From assembly GCF_001277235.1 (NCBI RefSeq), contig NZ_CP012266.1, positions 1,302,001 through 1,366,000 on the forward strand: a DNA stretch of 64,000 nt, read 5' to 3'. A program made the position numbers and the translations under genes. Below are positions 16,497 to 25,719 of the stretch, piece after piece. This DNA is from Cronobacter dublinensis subsp. dublinensis LMG 23823 (GTDB lineage Bacteria; Pseudomonadota; Gammaproteobacteria; Enterobacterales; Enterobacteriaceae). Numbering within the stretch: the stretch's first letter is position 1; every line of letters begins with the position of its first letter. The notes beneath the pieces were generated by a model. It had not been told where the DNA came from and made no database searches. It saw nothing but the letters and a program-made list of their open reading frames with translations.

Positions 16497-17168
16497 TCAG
16501 CGCGCGTCCGGCGGCGAGCGGTAGAGCCCGTGACGATGAATGTAGTCGAGCACCACAGGCGGCAGCAGATCGTCGCACGGCTGCCGTTGCGCCAGACGCG
16601 CGCGAATGTCGGTGGCGGAAATGGGGTAGAGCGGGGTGTCGGCAAGATAGATTTTCCCGGCGGGCTGCCGATGAAGCTCATCGGCGTGCGCTGCGAGACG
16701 CGCCGACAACCAGCGGCGGTCTTCTTCGGTTTTCATTTCGACCGGATAACCCGGACGGCGGCAGACCAGCAGGTGACAGCACGCCAGCAAATCTTCGTAG
16801 CGGTGCCAGGTACGCAGCGTCAGCAAGGAATCCTGGCCGATAATAAACGCCAGCGGCGCGTCCGGCCCGGCTTCCTGGCGCAGCTGCGCCATCGTTTCGC
16901 TGGTCCATGACGGCGTCGGACGTTGCAGCTCGCGAGCGTCGAGGCGAAAGAGCGGGTGACCGGCAATCGCCAGTTCGACCATTTCTCTGCGCTGGGCGCT
17001 ACTGGCGCCCGGCTGCAGGCGATGCGGCGGCACGTTGTTTGGCAGCATTGTCACCTGGGTGAGCTTCGCTTCTTTCGCCAGCGCCTCCACGGCGCGCAGA
17101 TGACCGTAGTGAATAGGGTCGAACGTGCCGCCATACCAGGCCCTGAGCGTCGGGATGCTATCAGCCAT
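16497..17168 (-). CDS. nadD: nicotinate-nucleotide adenylyltransferase NadD
   Basis: 223 residues. Transfers AMP from ATP to nicotinate mononucleotide in NAD synthesis. The nucleotidyltransferase signature GGTFDPIHYGHL (HxGH) is at residues ~14-25, and ISATDIRARL near the C terminus is the second ATP motif. ATG 17166-17168 lies inside the end of holA (8-base overlap), so translation is coupled. E. coli starts slightly differently and is about 213 residues. Confidence 0.95.
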   Translation of the reverse strand: MADSIPTLRAWYGGTFDPIHYGHLRAVEALAKEAKLTQVTMLPNNVPPHRLQPGASSAQRREMVELAIAGHPLFRLDARELQRPTPSWTSETMAQLRQEAGPDAPLAFIIGQDSLLTLRTWHRYEDLLACCHLLVCRRPGYPVEMKTEEDRRWLSARLAAHADELHRQPAGKIYLADTPLYPISATDIRARLAQRQPCDDLLPPVVLDYIHRHGLYRSPPDAR

Positions 17169-18192
17169 CGATAAACACCTCCGCCAGCGCCTTATGGCAC
17201 AGCACCAGAGAGAGGCTCTCCAGTTCCGGCCAGACGTTCTGGCCGTAATCCTGTTTAAGCGTGATTTCGCACTGCGTCAGCAGGCGCACGGCCTGCCACA
17301 GCCGGTCATCAGTCAGGCGCGACAGCGCTTCGCCAAGCAGCGGGCGGCGGTTCTGCCAGACGCGATGCTGATCGAACAGCGCGCGCAGCGGCGTCGTTGC
17401 CGACTGGCGCTTTAGTGTCACCAGCGTCAGCAATTCACGCTGCAGCGTGCGCAGCAGAATCACCGGTTCGGCGCCTTCGAGCCGCAGCTGTTGCAAAATA
17501 TGCAGCGCGCGTTTGCTTTTGCCCGCCAGCAGCGCGTCGACCCAGTGAAAGGGAGTAAAGTGCGCGGCGTCATTGACCGCCTGCTCGACGCGCGGCAGCG
17601 TGAGTTTGCCGTCCGGCCAGATTAACGACAAGCGTTCAAGCGCCTGCGCCAGCGCCAGCAGGTTGCCTTCATAGCAATAGCAGAGCAGCTGGTTAGCGGC
17701 ATCGTCGAGTTGCAAGTTCATCTGTTTCGCCCGGTTGGCGACCCAGCGCGGCAGCTGCGCCTGCTCCGGCGTCTGGCAGGTAACCTGCACGGCGCGGTCG
17801 GCGAGTGCGGTATACCACGCGGCGTTTTCCTGGGCTTTGGTGAGTTTATTTCCGCGCACGATCAGCAGGAGATCGTCATGCAACAGGCTGACCAGCGTGG
17901 CGAGTTGTTCATTGATAGCGGCGTTAGGGCCGTTTTCCGGCAGCGCCAGCAGCAGCGTCTGGCGGCTCGCGAACAGGCTCATCGCCTGACAGAGTGAAAA
18001 TATAGCCTGCCAGTCGGTGCTGACATCAATGATAAAACGGTGATGCTCGTCAAACCCCTGCGTTTGCGCCTGATGCTGAATAGCGTCCTGACTCTCCTGG
18101 AGCAGCAGCGGATCGTTACCGAGCACTAAATAGGCCGCGCGCAGCCCTTCATTGAGCTGCGCGCGGAGTTGTTCAGGGTAAAGCCGTAGCAT
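17161..18192 (-). CDS. holA: DNA polymerase III delta subunit HolA
   Basis: 343 residues, full length. The wrench of the clamp loader: it opens the beta clamp. Begins MLRLYPEQLRAQLNEGLRAAYLVLGNDPLLLQ as in E. coli, with the beta-binding loop (SLFASRQTLLL) and the C-terminal collar helices. Its ATG shares one base with the lptE stop and its end overlaps nadD. Confidence 0.95.
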   Translation of the reverse strand: MLRLYPEQLRAQLNEGLRAAYLVLGNDPLLLQESQDAIQHQAQTQGFDEHHRFIIDVSTDWQAIFSLCQAMSLFASRQTLLLALPENGPNAAINEQLATLVSLLHDDLLLIVRGNKLTKAQENAAWYTALADRAVQVTCQTPEQAQLPRWVANRAKQMNLQLDDAANQLLCYCYEGNLLALAQALERLSLIWPDGKLTLPRVEQAVNDAAHFTPFHWVDALLAGKSKRALHILQQLRLEGAEPVILLRTLQRELLTLVTLKRQSATTPLRALFDQHRVWQNRRPLLGEALSRLTDDRLWQAVRLLTQCEITLKQDYGQNVWPELESLSLVLCHKALAEVFIDG

Positions 18193-18791
18193 TACTGAAC
18201 GGGGAGTGTCGTGGAGACGCGGTTGCCGGACGGCGCGGCGTCAGCGGCGGCAGGCGGTGTGGCAGTCTGCGGCGCGTCGCGGGTCTCTGCGACATCGCGC
18301 GCGTGAACGGCCACCAGTTTGCGGATCAGCTGCTCAGCGGCTTTATCATACATCTCCTGAACGATGATGGTGCGTTCAGCCGATTTCGCCAGCGCCGTCA
18401 GCGGGTTATCAAAGAACGAGCGGTACACGTGGGTGCTGATAGGGTAGATATCATGACCCGGGATCAGCACGCTGGCGTTCACCGTCATCACCATCTGGTA
18501 CTCCGCGGTACGACCGTTCTGGAATACGGATGCGGTATCCTGCGAGACAGACGCGGCACCAATACGCAACGACGGCACGTCCTGGCGAATCGAGCTCGCC
18601 TCGACAATCTCGACGCCGTTCAGACGCAGCTGATTACGCACCGCACGCGTCAGCGGACCGTTCGGATCGCTGGAGTTAAGGATCAACGTATGCATTTGCT
18701 CCGGCACCTGCGTGGTATTGCGCAGATGCCAGCCGCAACCGGCGGTGAGCATCACCGCCAGGCCTACAAACAGAGTAATCAGATGTCGCAC
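18192..18791 (-). CDS. lptE: LPS-assembly lipoprotein LptE
   Basis: 199 residues. Lipoprotein signal with lipobox MLTAGC; the mature protein plugs the LptD barrel and helps insert LPS in the outer leaflet. Core motif GWHLRNTTQVPEQMHTLIL and the later YPISTHVYRSFFDNPLTALAK match the family. The tail is rich in Ala, Thr and Pro. It lies 14 bp after leuS in the leuS-lptE-holA-nadD unit. Confidence 0.95.
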   Translation of the reverse strand: MRHLITLFVGLAVMLTAGCGWHLRNTTQVPEQMHTLILNSSDPNGPLTRAVRNQLRLNGVEIVEASSIRQDVPSLRIGAASVSQDTASVFQNGRTAEYQMVMTVNASVLIPGHDIYPISTHVYRSFFDNPLTALAKSAERTIIVQEMYDKAAEQLIRKLVAVHARDVAETRDAPQTATPPAAADAAPSGNRVSTTLPVQ

Positions 18792-18805
18792 GCTTCCTCC
18801 TGCGC

Positions 18806-21388
18806 TTAGCCCACAACCAGGTTAAGCAGTTTGCCCGGTACGTAAATCACTTTACGCACGGTCACGCCGGCGAGGTATTTCGCCACCAGATGTTCCTGAG
18901 CGGCGCGCTCGCGCACCTGCTCTTCACTCGCGTCGGCCGCGACGGTGATTTTACCGCGCACTTTACCGTTGACCTGGACGACGACCAGCGTGGTGTCTTC
19001 CACCATCGCGTTCTCGTCAGCCTGCGGCCACGGCGCATTGTCGATATCGCCTTCGCCTTTCAGCTCCTGCCACAGCGTAAAGCTGACGTGCGGGGTGAAC
19101 GGGTTAAGCATACGCACGACCGCCAGCAGCGCTTCACGCATTAACGCGCGATCCTGCTCGCCATCCTGCGGCGCTTTCGCCAGTTTATTCATCAGTTCCA
19201 TGATGGCGGCGATAGCGGTGTTAAAGGTCTGACGGCGGCCGATATCATCGGACACTTTCGCGATGGTTTTATGAACGTCGCGACGCAGCGCTTTCTGATC
19301 GTCATTCAGCGCGTCAACGTTGAGCGCTGGCGCGTCGCCGAGGGACGTGTGCTCATACACCAGACGCCAGACGCGCTTCAGGAAGCGGTTCGCGCCTTCC
19401 ACGCCGGATTCCTGCCATTCGAGCGTCATATCCGCCGGCGAGGCGAACATCATAAACAGACGCACGGTGTCGGCGCCGTAACGCTCCACCATTTCCTGCG
19501 GGTCGATGCCGTTGTTTTTGGACTTCGACATCTTGCTCATGCCGGTATACACCAGCTCGTGACCGGCAGCGTCGCTCGCTTTCACGATGCGGCCTTTCTC
19601 GTCGCGCTCGACGATAGCGTCTTTCGGGGAGACCCAGTTACGCTCGCCGTTCACGCCGACGTAATAGAACGCGTCGGCCAGCACCATGCCCTGACACAGC
19701 AGCTGTTTTGCCGGTTCGTCAGAATTCACCATGCCCGCGTCGCGCATCAGTTTGTGGAAGAAGCGGAAATAGAGCAGGTGCATGATGGCGTGTTCGATAC
19801 CGCCGATATAGATATCAACCGGCAGCCAGTAGTTGGCCGCTTTCTCATCCAGCATGCCTTCTTTGTACTGCGGGCAGGTGTAGCGCGCGTAGTACCAGGA
19901 CGACTCCATAAAGGTGTCGAAGGTGTCGGTTTCGCGCAGCGCTGGCTGACCGTTAACGGTGGTTTTCGCCCACTCCGGGTCTGCTTTAATCGGGCTGGTG
20001 ATACCGTCCATAACCACATCTTCCGGCAGGATTACCGGCAGCTGATCTTCCGGCGTCGGCATTACCGTGCCATCTTCCAGCGTGACCATCGGGATCGGCG
20101 CGCCCCAGTATCGCTGACGCGAAACGCCCCAGTCGCGCAGACGGTAGTTTACTTTGCGCTCGCCCACGCCTTTCGCGGCGAGTTTATCGGCAATCGCGTT
20201 AAAGCCTGCCTTGAAATCCAGACCGTCAAACTCGCCCGAGTTAAACAGTACGCCTTTTTCCGTCAGCGCCTGCTCGCTCAGATCCGGCGCGGTGCCTTCT
20301 GAGGTCAGGATAACCGGTTTAATCGGCAGGCTGTATTTGGTCGCGAACTCATAGTCGCGCTGGTCGTGACCCGGAACCGCCATCACGGCGCCGGTGCCGT
20401 ATTCCATCAACACAAAGTTCGCCGCCCATACCGGGATGGCTTCGCCGGTCAGCGGGTGAATCGCTTTCAGGCCGGTGTCGACGCCTTTTTTCTCCATCGT
20501 CGCCATATCGGCTTCGGCTACTTTGGTGTTGCGGCATTCCGCGATGAAGTCGCCCAGCGCCGGGTTAGCGGCAGCGGCGGCCTGCGCCAGCGGGTGACCC
20601 GCCGCGACGGCCAGATAGGTGACGCCCATGAAGGTATCCGGACGGGTAGTGTAAACCGTCAGCTTCTCGTCGCTGTTCTGGACGTCAAAGGTGATTTCCA
20701 CGCCTTCGGAGCGGCCAATCCAGTTGCGCTGCATGGTTTTCACGGTGTCCGGCCAGTGGTCGAGCTTGTCCAGATCGTTCAGCAGTTCGTCAGCGTAAGC
20801 GGTGATTTTAATAAACCACTGCGGGATCTCTTTACGCTCAACTTTGGTGTCGCAGCGCCAGCAGCAGCCGTCAATAACCTGTTCGTTGGCAAGCACGGTC
20901 TGGTCGTTCGGGCACCAGTTCACCGCGGAGGTTTTCTTATACACCAGGCCTTTTTTATAGAGCTCGGTGAAGAATTGCTGCTCCCAGCGGTAGTATTCCG
21001 GCGTGCAGGTCGCCAACTCGCGGCTCCAGTCATAGCCGAAGCCCAGCATTTTGAGCTGGTTCTTCATGTAGTTGATGTTGTCGTAGGTCCACGGCGCCGG
21101 TGCGGTGTTATTTTTTACTGCCGCCCCTTCTGCAGGCAGGCCGAAGGCGTCCCAGCCGATAGGCTGCAGCACGTTTTTACCGAGCATACGCTGGTAGCGC
21201 GCGATCACATCGCCGATGGTGTAGTTACGAACGTGGCCCATGTGTAGTCGGCCAGAAGGATAGGGAAGCATCGACAGGCAGTAATACTTCTCTTTGCTCT
21301 CGTCTTCGGTCACTTCGAACGTGCGCTTCTCTTCCCAGTGAAGCTGTACTTTGGATTCTATCTCTTCCGGGCGATATTGCTCTTGCAT
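18806..21388 (-). CDS. leuS: leucyl-tRNA synthetase
   Basis: 860 residues, exactly the E. coli length. Class I synthetase that charges tRNA-Leu; the editing domain (CP1) lies at about residues 220-420 (TTRPDTFMGVTYLA is its threonine-rich motif). The HIGH-type motif is PYPSGRLHMGHVRNY and the KMSKS motif is MSKMSKSKNNG. The start at MQEQYRPEEIE is chosen from the family; the open frame continues to 21463 through a palindromic leader. One of its substrates, tRNA-Leu(UAG), is encoded at 33567-33651. Confidence 0.97.
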   Translation of the reverse strand: MQEQYRPEEIESKVQLHWEEKRTFEVTEDESKEKYYCLSMLPYPSGRLHMGHVRNYTIGDVIARYQRMLGKNVLQPIGWDAFGLPAEGAAVKNNTAPAPWTYDNINYMKNQLKMLGFGYDWSRELATCTPEYYRWEQQFFTELYKKGLVYKKTSAVNWCPNDQTVLANEQVIDGCCWRCDTKVERKEIPQWFIKITAYADELLNDLDKLDHWPDTVKTMQRNWIGRSEGVEITFDVQNSDEKLTVYTTRPDTFMGVTYLAVAAGHPLAQAAAAANPALGDFIAECRNTKVAEADMATMEKKGVDTGLKAIHPLTGEAIPVWAANFVLMEYGTGAVMAVPGHDQRDYEFATKYSLPIKPVILTSEGTAPDLSEQALTEKGVLFNSGEFDGLDFKAGFNAIADKLAAKGVGERKVNYRLRDWGVSRQRYWGAPIPMVTLEDGTVMPTPEDQLPVILPEDVVMDGITSPIKADPEWAKTTVNGQPALRETDTFDTFMESSWYYARYTCPQYKEGMLDEKAANYWLPVDIYIGGIEHAIMHLLYFRFFHKLMRDAGMVNSDEPAKQLLCQGMVLADAFYYVGVNGERNWVSPKDAIVERDEKGRIVKASDAAGHELVYTGMSKMSKSKNNGIDPQEMVERYGADTVRLFMMFASPADMTLEWQESGVEGANRFLKRVWRLVYEHTSLGDAPALNVDALNDDQKALRRDVHKTIAKVSDDIGRRQTFNTAIAAIMELMNKLAKAPQDGEQDRALMREALLAVVRMLNPFTPHVSFTLWQELKGEGDIDNAPWPQADENAMVEDTTLVVVQVNGKVRGKITVAADASEEQVRERAAQEHLVAKYLAGVTVRKVIYVPGKLLNLVVG

Positions 21389-21415
21389 GGCAGCCAGTAG
21401 TCCTGTTTTCAATAC

Positions 21416-21431
21416 AGCTACAAATGTAGCT
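21416..21431. promoter_or_regulatory. palindrome in the leuS leader
   Basis: Perfect 16-nt inverted repeat AGCTACAAATGTAGCT, 28 nt before the leuS start codon. In RNA it would form a 7-bp stem with a two-base centre, or a slightly shorter stem with a larger loop. Role unknown. Confidence 0.45.
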
Positions 21432-21616
21432 TTAACGTGTGTTATTTCAGATCCGCATAGCATAGCCGATTCGACCGCCGCACAACAGCCTTTCAGCGGA
21501 GGCGGAATGAATAAGAAAAACCGCGCTTTTCACAGGCGTTGTGCGCTGTCAGACAAAGCGCCGCGGGATTAACGTCTACAATAAGAAGAGGTTACCCATC
21601 CAGGAGGAGAAAGGCG

Positions 21617-22099
21617 ATGAACAAGGTTGCGCAGTACTACCGTGAACTGGTGGCCTCGCTCACCGAACGCTTACGTAACGGCGAGCGCGATATCGATGCG
21701 CTGGTGGAAAGCGCCAGGCTGCATATCGCCCGCAGCGGCGAGCTTACCCGCACGGAGGAAGACGAAGTGACCCGCGCGGTGAGGCGCGATCTTGAAGAAT
21801 TCGCCCGCAGCTATGGCGAAAGCCAGGATGAGCTGACGGACAGCGTTTTTCTGCGGGTAATAAAAGAAAGCGTCTGGCAGGAACTCGCGGATATCACCGA
21901 TAAAACCCAGCTGGAATGGCGTGAGGTGTTTCAGGATCTCAACCATCACGGCGTGTATCACAGCGGCGAAGTGGTGGGGCTTGGCAATCTGGTATGCGAA
22001 AACTGCCATCATCACCTGGCGTTTTACACGCCCGAAGTGCTGCCGGTTTGCCCGAAATGCGGCCATAACCAGTTCCAGCGTCGGCCGTTTGAGCCGTAA
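21617..22099 (+). CDS. ybeL: YbeL family zinc-ribbon protein (DUF1451)
   Basis: 160 residues, same length as E. coli YbeL. A helical N-terminal part rich in charged residues is followed by a C-terminal zinc ribbon, CENCHHH...CPKCGHNQF, with two CxxC pairs. Function unknown. A strong AGGAGGAGAAAGG ribosome site sits before ATG 21617; the open frame from 21539 lies upstream of this site. It is divergent from leuS. Confidence 0.93.
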   Translation: MNKVAQYYRELVASLTERLRNGERDIDALVESARLHIARSGELTRTEEDEVTRAVRRDLEEFARSYGESQDELTDSVFLRVIKESVWQELADITDKTQLEWREVFQDLNHHGVYHSGEVVGLGNLVCENCHHHLAFYTPEVLPVCPKCGHNQFQRRPFEP

Positions 22100-22105
22100 C
22101 CTACA

Positions 22106-22138
22106 ACGCGCGGGCCGACGCCCGCGCGGATTTTCGTG
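22106..22138. terminator. hairpin between ybeL and gltL
   Basis: Stem CGCGCGGG / CCCGCGCG with a six-base loop, followed by GATTTTCG on the plus side. It can close ybeL and, less well, gltL. Confidence 0.6.
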
Positions 22139-22159
22139 TTGATGTAGTGTGCGGAAGAC

Positions 22160-22885
22160 TTAGTGCAGGATTTTCGCGAGGAAGTCTTTCGCGCGTTCCG
22201 ATTTCGGGTTGGCGAAGAACTCTTCTTTCGGCGAATCTTCCACAATTTTACCTTCATCCATAAAGATAACGCGATGCGCGACCTTGCGCGCAAAGCCCAT
22301 CTCGTGGGTCACGACCATCATCGTCATCCCTTCCTGCGCCAGTTCCACCATCACATCCAGCACTTCGTTGATCATTTCAGGGTCGAGCGCGGAGGTGGGT
22401 TCGTCAAACAGCATCGCCACCGGGTCCATACAGAGCGCGCGCGCAATCGCCACACGTTGCTGCTGGCCGCCGGAGAGCTGTGACGGGAATTTATTGGCAT
22501 GCGCGGAAAGCCCGACGCGCTCCAGCAGTTTCAGCCCTTTTTCACGGGCAGCAGCTTTATCGCGCTTCAGGACTTTTACCTGCGCCAGCGTCAGGTTTTC
22601 GATAATAGACAGGTGCGGGAACAGCTCGAAGTGCTGGAACACCATGCCAACATGCGAGCGCAGCTGCGCCAGGTTGGTTTTTTTATCGTTGACGCGGGTG
22701 CCGTTCACGACGATTTCGCCCTGCTGAACAGGTTCGAGGCCGTTAACGGTTTTAATCAGCGTCGACTTGCCGGAGCCGGAAGGGCCGCACACCACCACAA
22801 CTTCGCCTTTCTTCACGGCCGTGGAGCAGTCGGTAAGCACCTGAAAGTGACCATACCATTTCGAAACGTTTTTCAGGGTAATCAT
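22160..22885 (-). CDS. gltL: glutamate/aspartate ABC transporter ATPase GltL
   Basis: 241 residues. ATP-binding subunit that powers the GltIJKL importer. Walker A GPSGSGKST, Q-loop FQHFELFPH, signature LSGGQQQRVAIARAL, Walker B MLFDEPTSALD and the H-loop VVTHEM are all present. Its ATG overlaps the gltK stop by one base. Last gene of the gltIJKL unit. Confidence 0.97.
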   Translation of the reverse strand: MITLKNVSKWYGHFQVLTDCSTAVKKGEVVVVCGPSGSGKSTLIKTVNGLEPVQQGEIVVNGTRVNDKKTNLAQLRSHVGMVFQHFELFPHLSIIENLTLAQVKVLKRDKAAAREKGLKLLERVGLSAHANKFPSQLSGGQQQRVAIARALCMDPVAMLFDEPTSALDPEMINEVLDVMVELAQEGMTMMVVTHEMGFARKVAHRVIFMDEGKIVEDSPKEEFFANPKSERAKDFLAKILH

Positions 22886-23559
22886 TATACAGTCCTTTTC
22901 TTCAGCCAACTGACCAACAGCGATGCACTTAAACTAATGACAAAGTAAACGGCGCCTGCAAACAGGATCATCTCCACCTGAGTGCCGTCGCGCTCGCCAA
23001 TCGTCGACGCGGTGCGGAAGAAATCCGCGAGGCTCAGCACATATACCAGCGAGGTATCCTGGAACAACACAATGCCCTGCGTCAGCAGCAGCGGCACCAT
23101 GGCGCGGAACGCCTGCGGCAGGATAATCAGCTTCATGGATTGCCAGTGGGTCATCCCCAGCGCCAGCGCGGCGCTCGACTGACCGCGGGAGATGCTCTGG
23201 ATACCGGCGCGGATAATTTCCGAATAGTACGCGGCTTCAAACATCGAAAACGCGACCATCGCAGAGATGAGGCGAATATCGGTTTTCGGCGAGATCCCCA
23301 GCACATCCTGCAAAATGCCCGGCACAATCAGGTAAAACCACAGCAGTACCATTACTAGCGGAATAGAGCGAAACACGTTGACGTACGCCGTGGCAAACCA
23401 GGCGAACGGCTTGAACGCAGAAAGGCGCATGACCGCCAGCAGCGTGCCCCAGACGATGCCGATAATCACGGCCGTGACGGTGATTTTTAAGGTAATGACC
23501 AGCCCTGCCAGCAGATAGGGCATAGAGGGAACAATCGATCCCCAGTCGAACTCGTACAT
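22885..23559 (-). CDS. gltK: glutamate/aspartate ABC transporter permease GltK
   Basis: 224 residues, inner-membrane permease of the polar amino-acid type, about five membrane segments. The EAA-loop motif RGQSSAALALGMTHWQSMKLI contacts GltL. Works as a heterodimer with GltJ. It shares one base with gltJ upstream and one with gltL downstream, so the three are translationally coupled. Confidence 0.96.
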   Translation of the reverse strand: MYEFDWGSIVPSMPYLLAGLVITLKITVTAVIIGIVWGTLLAVMRLSAFKPFAWFATAYVNVFRSIPLVMVLLWFYLIVPGILQDVLGISPKTDIRLISAMVAFSMFEAAYYSEIIRAGIQSISRGQSSAALALGMTHWQSMKLIILPQAFRAMVPLLLTQGIVLFQDTSLVYVLSLADFFRTASTIGERDGTQVEMILFAGAVYFVISLSASLLVSWLKKRTV

Positions 23560-24299
23560 TATTTGCTCCCCATATTGCCCGGCAGGCGAACCTTACGTTC
23601 CACCAGATTCATCACCACCATGATGACCGTATTGATAAACACATAGGCGAGCGTAATAGCCGTAAACGATTCCCAGGCGTGGGCGGAGTAGTCGAGCAGC
23701 TTGCCCGCCTGCGCCGCCATATCCACCAGACCGATGGTTGAGGCGATAGCCGAGTTCTTCACCAGGTTCATCATTTCGGAGGTCATCGGCGGCACAATCA
23801 CGCGATAGGCGTTCGGTAGCAGCACGTAGCGATAGGTTTGCGGCAGCGTCAGGCCCATTGCGAGCCCGGCGTTCTTCTGACCGCGCGGCAGCGACTGGAT
23901 AGCGGCGCGCACCTGTTCGCACACGCGGGCGGCGGTGAAGAGGCCGAGGCAGATCATCGACGAGAGGAAAAACTGTACGTTGGGATCGAGCTCCGCTTTA
24001 AACCACATGCCGAGATCTTCCGGCAGCAGTTCCGGCACGACCAGATACCAGGTAAAGAACTGGACGATCAGCGGAACGTTGCGGAAAAGCTCGACATAGC
24101 AGGTGCCGATGGCGGAGAGAAAGCGGTTTGGCACGGTGCGCAGAATACCGAACAGGGAGCCGACCAGGAACGCGATTATCCAGGCAGTGATCGACAGCGC
24201 GACCGTTACCTGAAAGCCACTCCATAGCCAACCTAAGTAGGTGGTGTTGCCGAACGGCGCATCCTGTAAAAAGATGCCCCAGTTCCAGTCTATAGACAT
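23559..24299 (-). CDS. gltJ: glutamate/aspartate ABC transporter permease GltJ
   Basis: 246 residues, second permease subunit. Its EAA loop reads RGQKNAGLAMGLTLPQTYRYV. Starts MSIDWNWGIF as in E. coli. A terminator and a SroC-like RNA lie between it and gltI, so gltJKL expression depends on read-through. Confidence 0.96.
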   Translation of the reverse strand: MSIDWNWGIFLQDAPFGNTTYLGWLWSGFQVTVALSITAWIIAFLVGSLFGILRTVPNRFLSAIGTCYVELFRNVPLIVQFFTWYLVVPELLPEDLGMWFKAELDPNVQFFLSSMICLGLFTAARVCEQVRAAIQSLPRGQKNAGLAMGLTLPQTYRYVLLPNAYRVIVPPMTSEMMNLVKNSAIASTIGLVDMAAQAGKLLDYSAHAWESFTAITLAYVFINTVIMVVMNLVERKVRLPGNMGSK

Positions 24300-24310
24300 A
24301 ACGGACTCCG

Positions 24311-24340
24311 AAAAAAAAGGGGGGTAGCAGCGCTACCCCC
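24311..24340 (-). terminator. terminator between gltI and gltJ
   Basis: Nine-bp stem GGGGGTAGC / GCTACCCCC with a GCT loop and an eight-T tail on the minus strand. It would end gltI (SroC) transcripts and lower gltJKL relative to gltI. Confidence 0.9.
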
Positions 24341-24470
24341 TAAGATTGATGAGAAGCCTCTTGTATTCGCGCCGGATGGGGAACGGCCATCCGACGTATA
24401 GTCTGTCCGGGCTTCATGTCGTCAATCGTGAGGGCAGGGTGACCCGCCCCTTAATGGTTGTAATTAGTTA
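24311..24470 (-). ncRNA. sroC: SroC-like small RNA from the gltI 3' end
   Basis: E. coli SroC is cut from the gltI mRNA, ends at the terminator before gltJ and sponges GcvB. Here the same 165-bp gltI-gltJ gap ends in a strong minus-strand terminator (stem GGGGGTAGC / GCTACCCCC, then eight T, at 24311-24340) and also holds a second hairpin near 24375-24400. Position and structure fit SroC; the 5' end is a guess and the GcvB-pairing bases were not checked. Confidence 0.55.
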
Positions 24471-25369
24471 AGCGCTTTATCGTTAGGCTCTTTGAACAGG
24501 GCTTTCATGTCCTCTGAAAGCTCGAAGTTCAGGTTAAGGTTTTTCGGCGGAATCGGGTTTTTAAACCACTTATCAAACCATTTCGCCGCTTCGCCGGAGG
24601 TCTGCGCCTGGGCGATGGTATCGTCTACCAGCTTTTTGAAGGACTCGTCGCCTTTACGCAGCATACAGCCGTAGGCTTCTTTGGACTGCGGCGTGCCGAC
24701 GATTTCCCAGTTGTCCGGTTTCTTCGCTTTCGCGCGCTCGCCGGCCAGCAGGGCGTCATCCATCATAAAGGCCACCGCGCGGCCGCTTTCCAGGGTGCGG
24801 AAAGAGTCGCCGTGGTCTTTGGCGCTAATGATGCGCATATCCATTTTCTTCTCGTCGTTGAGCTTGTGCAGCAGCACTTCAGAGGTGGTGCCGGAGGTCA
24901 CAACGACCGCTTTGCCTTTCAGATCCGGAAAATCTTTAATCGGGCCGCCTTTTTTCACCAGCAGGCGGGTGCCCACAACGAAAATGGTGTCAGAGAACGC
25001 CGCCTGTTTCTGGCGCTCCAGGTTGTTGGTTGTGGAGCCGCATTCGAAATCGAAGGTGCCGTTTTGCAGCAGCGGGATACGGTTTTGCGAGGTAATCGGG
25101 ATCATTTTAACCTGCAGATCCGGCTTGTTGAGCTGCTTTTTCACGGCTTCAACGATAGCGTCGGAGTAAGCCTGCGAGTAGCCGACCACTTTTTGCTGGT
25201 TGTCGTAATAGGAGAAAGGAACTGAGGATTCGCGATGGCCGACGACGATAACGCCGTTCGCTTTGATTTTATCCAGCGTGCTTTGACCGCTGCCTGCTTC
25301 TTCCGCGTGAGCCAGACCCGCGCTCAGGCCCATTACCAGCATTGCTGCGGTCAGTTTACGTAACTGCAT
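24464..25369 (-). CDS. gltI: glutamate/aspartate periplasmic binding protein GltI
   Basis: 301 residues. Signal peptide MQLRKLTAAMLVMGLSAGLAHA, then a type II periplasmic binding fold (STLDKIKANGVIVVGHRESSVPFSYYDN...) that hands Glu/Asp to GltJKL. AAGGAG lies before the ATG; the frame is open to 25570 but the signal peptide fixes the start at 25369. Confidence 0.96.
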   Translation of the reverse strand: MQLRKLTAAMLVMGLSAGLAHAEEAGSGQSTLDKIKANGVIVVGHRESSVPFSYYDNQQKVVGYSQAYSDAIVEAVKKQLNKPDLQVKMIPITSQNRIPLLQNGTFDFECGSTTNNLERQKQAAFSDTIFVVGTRLLVKKGGPIKDFPDLKGKAVVVTSGTTSEVLLHKLNDEKKMDMRIISAKDHGDSFRTLESGRAVAFMMDDALLAGERAKAKKPDNWEIVGTPQSKEAYGCMLRKGDESFKKLVDDTIAQAQTSGEAAKWFDKWFKNPIPPKNLNLNFELSEDMKALFKEPNDKALN

Positions 25370-25719
25370 ATCCAACTCCTTTATCGCGGCGCCAGAGACG
25401 CCATTGATACCCAATTGTGAATGTGTGTTGTTATATCCTGCCGTCCCGCCAGCAGCGTTAGTACCGTGTTGGTACCATTTAGCCTGGCTGGATGTAAATA
25501 ATTTGCTGTGAATTTGTTTATTTTTGCGAAGCGCGCCGCACCAATTAGAGGCAAAAATGCGGCGTTGCACTAAAGTGGTGCCGCAAAAGCGTATTGCTGG
25601 TGCAATAAACGCGCCTGCATCGCCTGTGAAGGCGTTTCAGCTAAATCATTGGATTAACTAAAGCAAAGGGTATGCCAGAAAAGAAAAAGGCCAGCATAGC
25701 TGACCTTTTTAGCGGCAAT
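25370..25719. promoter_or_regulatory. gltI upstream region and lnt 3' side
   Basis: 350 bp. It holds the gltI promoter region, an inverted repeat TACC-GTGTT-GGTA near 25462-25474, and the lnt terminator at 25681-25710. No small ORF with a ribosome site was seen. Confidence 0.45.
25681..25710 (-). terminator. terminator of the ybeZ-ybeY-corC-lnt operon
   Basis: Minus-strand stem AAGGTCAGC / GCTGGCCTT with a TAT loop, followed by TTTTTCTTTT, just after lnt. Confidence 0.85.
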
